Assembly (NCBI GenBank): GCA_037833965.1
Contig: AP031354.1
Coordinates: 13,928,001-13,992,000 of the forward strand
Length of the DNA stretch: 64,000 nt
Source of the DNA: Marchantia polymorpha subsp. ruderalis
Lineage: Eukaryota > Streptophyta > Marchantiopsida > Marchantiales > Marchantiaceae
Direction of reading: 5' to 3'
This document shows positions 61,044-64,000 of this stretch, piece by piece; within the stretch, counting starts at the first letter, position 1; the number at the start of each line of letters is the position of its first letter. Position numbers and translations under genes: made by a program. The notes beneath the pieces were generated by a model that made no database searches, had not been told where the DNA came from, and saw only the letters and a program-made list of their open reading frames with translations.

Positions 61044-62826
61044 CATGTACTTTTGGTTCTTACTAAAAATAGCAGTTGGCATAGAGTTTCACTTCTGAGG
61101 TTTATATTGTCGACGGCGACTCAAAGAACATCAATTCTTCGAGTGTTACCGTTGGGAGCTGTGCGACTGCCCGTAAGTGTCGACCTGGAGTCTCTTTGGA
61201 TTGGGTTAGTCTCGACTTATGTTTGTGACGGTTTTATTGGCGGTGGGGTAGTTAAGACTCACACATTTTTCAATGGGCAAAATCGCATTTATTTTCACTT
61301 GAAGAACTCGTTTTCGTCGCATTTTGCGATCATTGCTATCGCTTCAAGTTTGGTGGTTTTCAGATTGCATTTGCTTCGAGTCGGTTTTGAATTTATAATT
61401 TCAGGTTTTGATTCTTTCCTGTGCGGATTGGTGCCGATTTTGTGAGGATATTTTCCAGTCAAAACTTTTTTTGTTGAAATTCGACGTTGAGGGTTTTTTT
61501 GTCAAATGTCCAATTTGATTTCATCAAAAGTTCAATTTGATTTCGTCGATATACTAGAGTTTCAAAGCCTTTGTGGTCTGTATAGAGTAGGTTTTAGAGA
61601 AAACTAAATTGTGGGCGTATGCAATACTTACTGTAGGCACATGTGATTGAATTCTCATTCGGAGGTTTTAGAAAGGCTCATGAAATTCGAGTGAGTTGGA
61701 ATCGTCGTGGTCGTGGGCATGATGTTGATGAGAGGAATTGAGGCGGACTGATTGGACTAGCAGCGACTGGCCGAGTGGGTCTCGACTAGAGATTTGAAGT
61801 TTAGTGATCGACTGGGAGCGTTGATCATGGATGAGGGTCTAGGGCCGTCAGTGACAGAAATACTGAAAAAAGTGTTGGATTTCGGTCGGTAATCTTCCAC
61901 GGAAAGAGGGAAGAAGCAGTTCGAAGCTTGATTTGATTTGGTTCATTCGGTTTGCGGAAGGAGGTTATACTGCTGTGCGGTGTAGTGAACAGATTGAATT
62001 CTCTGAGAACTTGAAAGAAGCAGCGCTGAACAAAAAAATGAAGTGCAATTGGTCATCGTTTTGAAATTTTGTTCATAAAGAGGCGGAAATCAAGAAGAGA
62101 CTGCCGCCGAGAGGGATGTGAGTCAATTACCTTTCAAACTGATGACTTAGTACATGTAAACATGTTATTTCACTCGTGAGCGAAGAACGGTAGTTATGAG
62201 TAGTTTCCCTATGAGATCTCTTGCAGTCGCGAGGGAATTGAATGTTGAGGTCTCACATGGCTCTCCAATCAGATGTCCAAGATACAGTCCCTTAGTCGGC
62301 CCTGAATATTTTCACAGTGTTAAAGGTACTGCATTTCAATTGATGTATGAAGCGACCGACCATATTTGCCATTGACAGCTCCCGAAATTGCTTCAATTCT
62401 TTGCACATCTGAGAGGCATTTTTACTTCTTCTGGAAAGCAAAGAATCCATCCGAAAGGCGAGATTTTTTGGAGCAACGGAAGTGGAGCTTTGGGTCACGA
62501 AGAAGACGGACAAGGATTGTAAGAGCCAAAAAGAGCCAAATTCACTGAATTATACACAGAGTTGAATTTTGGGATCAGGGAATCAGTTCCGATGAGGGAA
62601 GAGAAGGCATTTCAGGATTTCGAAATCAGGGAACTGATATTCATCATTGTGATGAATTGATTTTAAAAACTCTCTAGACAGCTGAACATCAAACTTGTAT
62701 AATCGTGAGATAGAGGATGAAATGACTTCTTTGTCGCTTCGATGGGAGATTCGCTTGTCGATTGTGCGATTCAAATCAGAGATGTGTGCTAATTTGATTT
62801 CATTTTCAAAAAAGGTTTTTTAAATA
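61044..62826. other. Sequence between the 168-bp direct repeats
   Basis: Plus-strand frame of 143 codons at 61014-61445, starting inside the left repeat; it is hydrophobic and matches no family. The rest has no recognisable protein or RNA feature. If the repeats are terminal, this is the body of a non-autonomous element. Confidence 0.3.
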
Positions 62827-62994
62827 AACAACCCCTGAATCTTTGATCCTCAAGATTACCTCAAGGGTCTAAATTTAAGTTTTATTCCACTCCAGTTTGG
62901 TATTCATAAATTTTTACTCGCAGGTTGATTTTGATAAATTGTTTTCACATTTCTATGGGTAACCTTGTGAGCTATGTGATGTGGTCTCAAATGT
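62827..62994 (+). repeat. Direct repeat, right copy (168 bp)
   Basis: Partner of 60876-61043; similarity fades upstream into an A-rich stretch and stops after GGTCTCAAATGT. It lies about 215 bases before the copia gag remnant, so it could be a decayed LTR or leader of that element. Confidence 0.8.
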
Positions 62995-63210
62995 GAATTT
63001 TGAGAATTTTCATTTTATGAACATCTTTTGGTTAAGTGTTGGAATTGTAGACGAGATTTTTCTGAATTTCTTGAGTAATGAGAGGTTTGAGCGCTCTAGA
63101 AAGCAATTCAAGTGCATCAGGGGAAAAAAAAGACACTATTAATCGAATTTAGTTTACGTTTTATGAGCAAAAAAGAACTATAGCGATGAGTAAGAATTTC
63201 ATGCTTTGAG

Positions 63211-64000
63211 ATGGAAAAATTTGATGTATGGAATGATTATGTATTGTGGGAGCAACAAATCACAAGTGTACTTGGTGCTATGAATTTTGGCAAGATGCTT
63301 AAGCCACAAAGTGACAACATAGATGATGAGGATTGGCATGACATCCAATACTAGACAATCAATATTATGATGTTGTATCTCAAGCGAAATGACTTCAAGC
63401 AAATGGAAGTTCCACGAACAGAAGTTGATAAGATTCAAAACCAAGTCCATGATTGTAATGATTTGATTTTGGATCTTTAGAACTTTGGAAAAGATTTGAG
63501 TGATGAGCCAAAAACAATTCAGTTTATGAGTTCTTTGTCGGCTTCATACTAGTTTCAATCACTGATGTTGCTTCATTATGACAAGGAAACCATCACTTAT
63601 AATAAGGTTATTATTGATTTATTGACTGACAACATGCAATAGATGTTGTTGGTGTTTGTGCATCCCTCATCCGATCAATCTACTCCATCGTCTTCTGCAT
63701 TGACGGTCTCTTGTGATAAGACATCATTATGAATAAAGTCAATGAAATCATCAATATCAAGTTTAGATCTAAGTGCTAAGTCTAAAGATAAGAACATCAA
63801 ATAATGGAAATGTGACAAACTTGATCACATTCGCAAAGATTGTTGTGGTAAGGCAATTGGTAAATCCTCGACAAGCGTGGATGTAACTGAGGATTCCGGT
63901 TATGCGTTTTTTACTTCCGTCCATGTTGAAAATGATGAATGGATTTTAGATTCAGCTTGCTCTTAGCACATTTGTCATGTTAAGGAGTTTTTTTAGATTT
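63211..64000 (+). mobile_element. Ty1/copia gag-protease remnant, runs off the window end
   Basis: A gag-like reading frame starts with MEKFDVWNDYVLWEQQITSV and is broken by TAG codons (for example at IQY-stop and LDL-stop). A damaged zinc knuckle, KWKCDKLDHIRKDC, follows near 63805 with Trp at the first Cys position. Near the end, NDEWILDSACS-stop-HIC is the copia protease active-site region WILDSG.S.HIC. The element continues beyond 64000 and is not functional here. Confidence 0.8.

Noticed and set aside
61014..61445. 143-codon hydrophobic plus-strand frame as a membrane protein
   Set aside because: It begins inside a dispersed repeat, hydrophobicity is diffuse rather than in discrete helices, and no family resemblance was seen.

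Overview
The window is nuclear DNA of a land plant, most probably a liverwort and plausibly Marchantia or a relative. Genes have many short exons with GT..AG introns and are separated by long AT-rich, transposon-littered spacers. The best taxonomic marker is a complete nad7 gene (NADH dehydrogenase subunit 7). It carries a separate exon for a mitochondrial targeting sequence, and nad7 is mitochondrial in most plants but moved to the nucleus in most liverworts. The assignment is inference; nothing else in the window names the species.

Left part (1-18 kb): diverged tandem repeats with a conserved hairpin (0.8-1.76 kb), a purine-rich minisatellite (2.1-2.5 kb), a long near-perfect foldback (3.65-3.78 kb), a decayed class III peroxidase gene (5.5-6.6 kb) and a six-exon PhzF-family isomerase-like gene on the minus strand (8.4-11.1 kb). 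An AT-rich desert follows. It leads into a minus-strand Ty1/copia remnant whose LTR is split by a hAT-like element with perfect 8-bp target-site duplications.

Middle (18-41 kb): a minus-strand gene of four coding exons joins an acidic region and a CDT1/HRQ1-like helical module to a trihelix (Myb/SANT-like) DNA-binding domain. Then come a second copia remnant, nuclear nad7, another AT-rich tract, and a compact three-exon SUMO-like gene. The SUMO-like protein is 99 residues long and lacks the terminal Gly-Gly.

Right part (41-64 kb): a second copy of the hAT-like element with a different 8-bp duplication, the complex I subunit B14.7/NDUFA11 gene (Tim17 family, OEP16-3 type), a small gene resembling plant mitochondrial ATP synthase subunit f/ATP17, tandem and direct repeats, paired palindromes, and a third copia gag-pol remnant running off the end.

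Three of the six apparently functional genes (nad7, B14.7, ATP17-like) encode mitochondrial oxidative-phosphorylation subunits. The others suggest metabolite isomerisation (PhzF), transcription or chromatin work (trihelix fusion) and ubiquitin-fold biology (SUMO-like). Exon structures were worked out by hand from reading-frame continuity, splice-site dinucleotides and family motifs; no alignment or transcript data were available.
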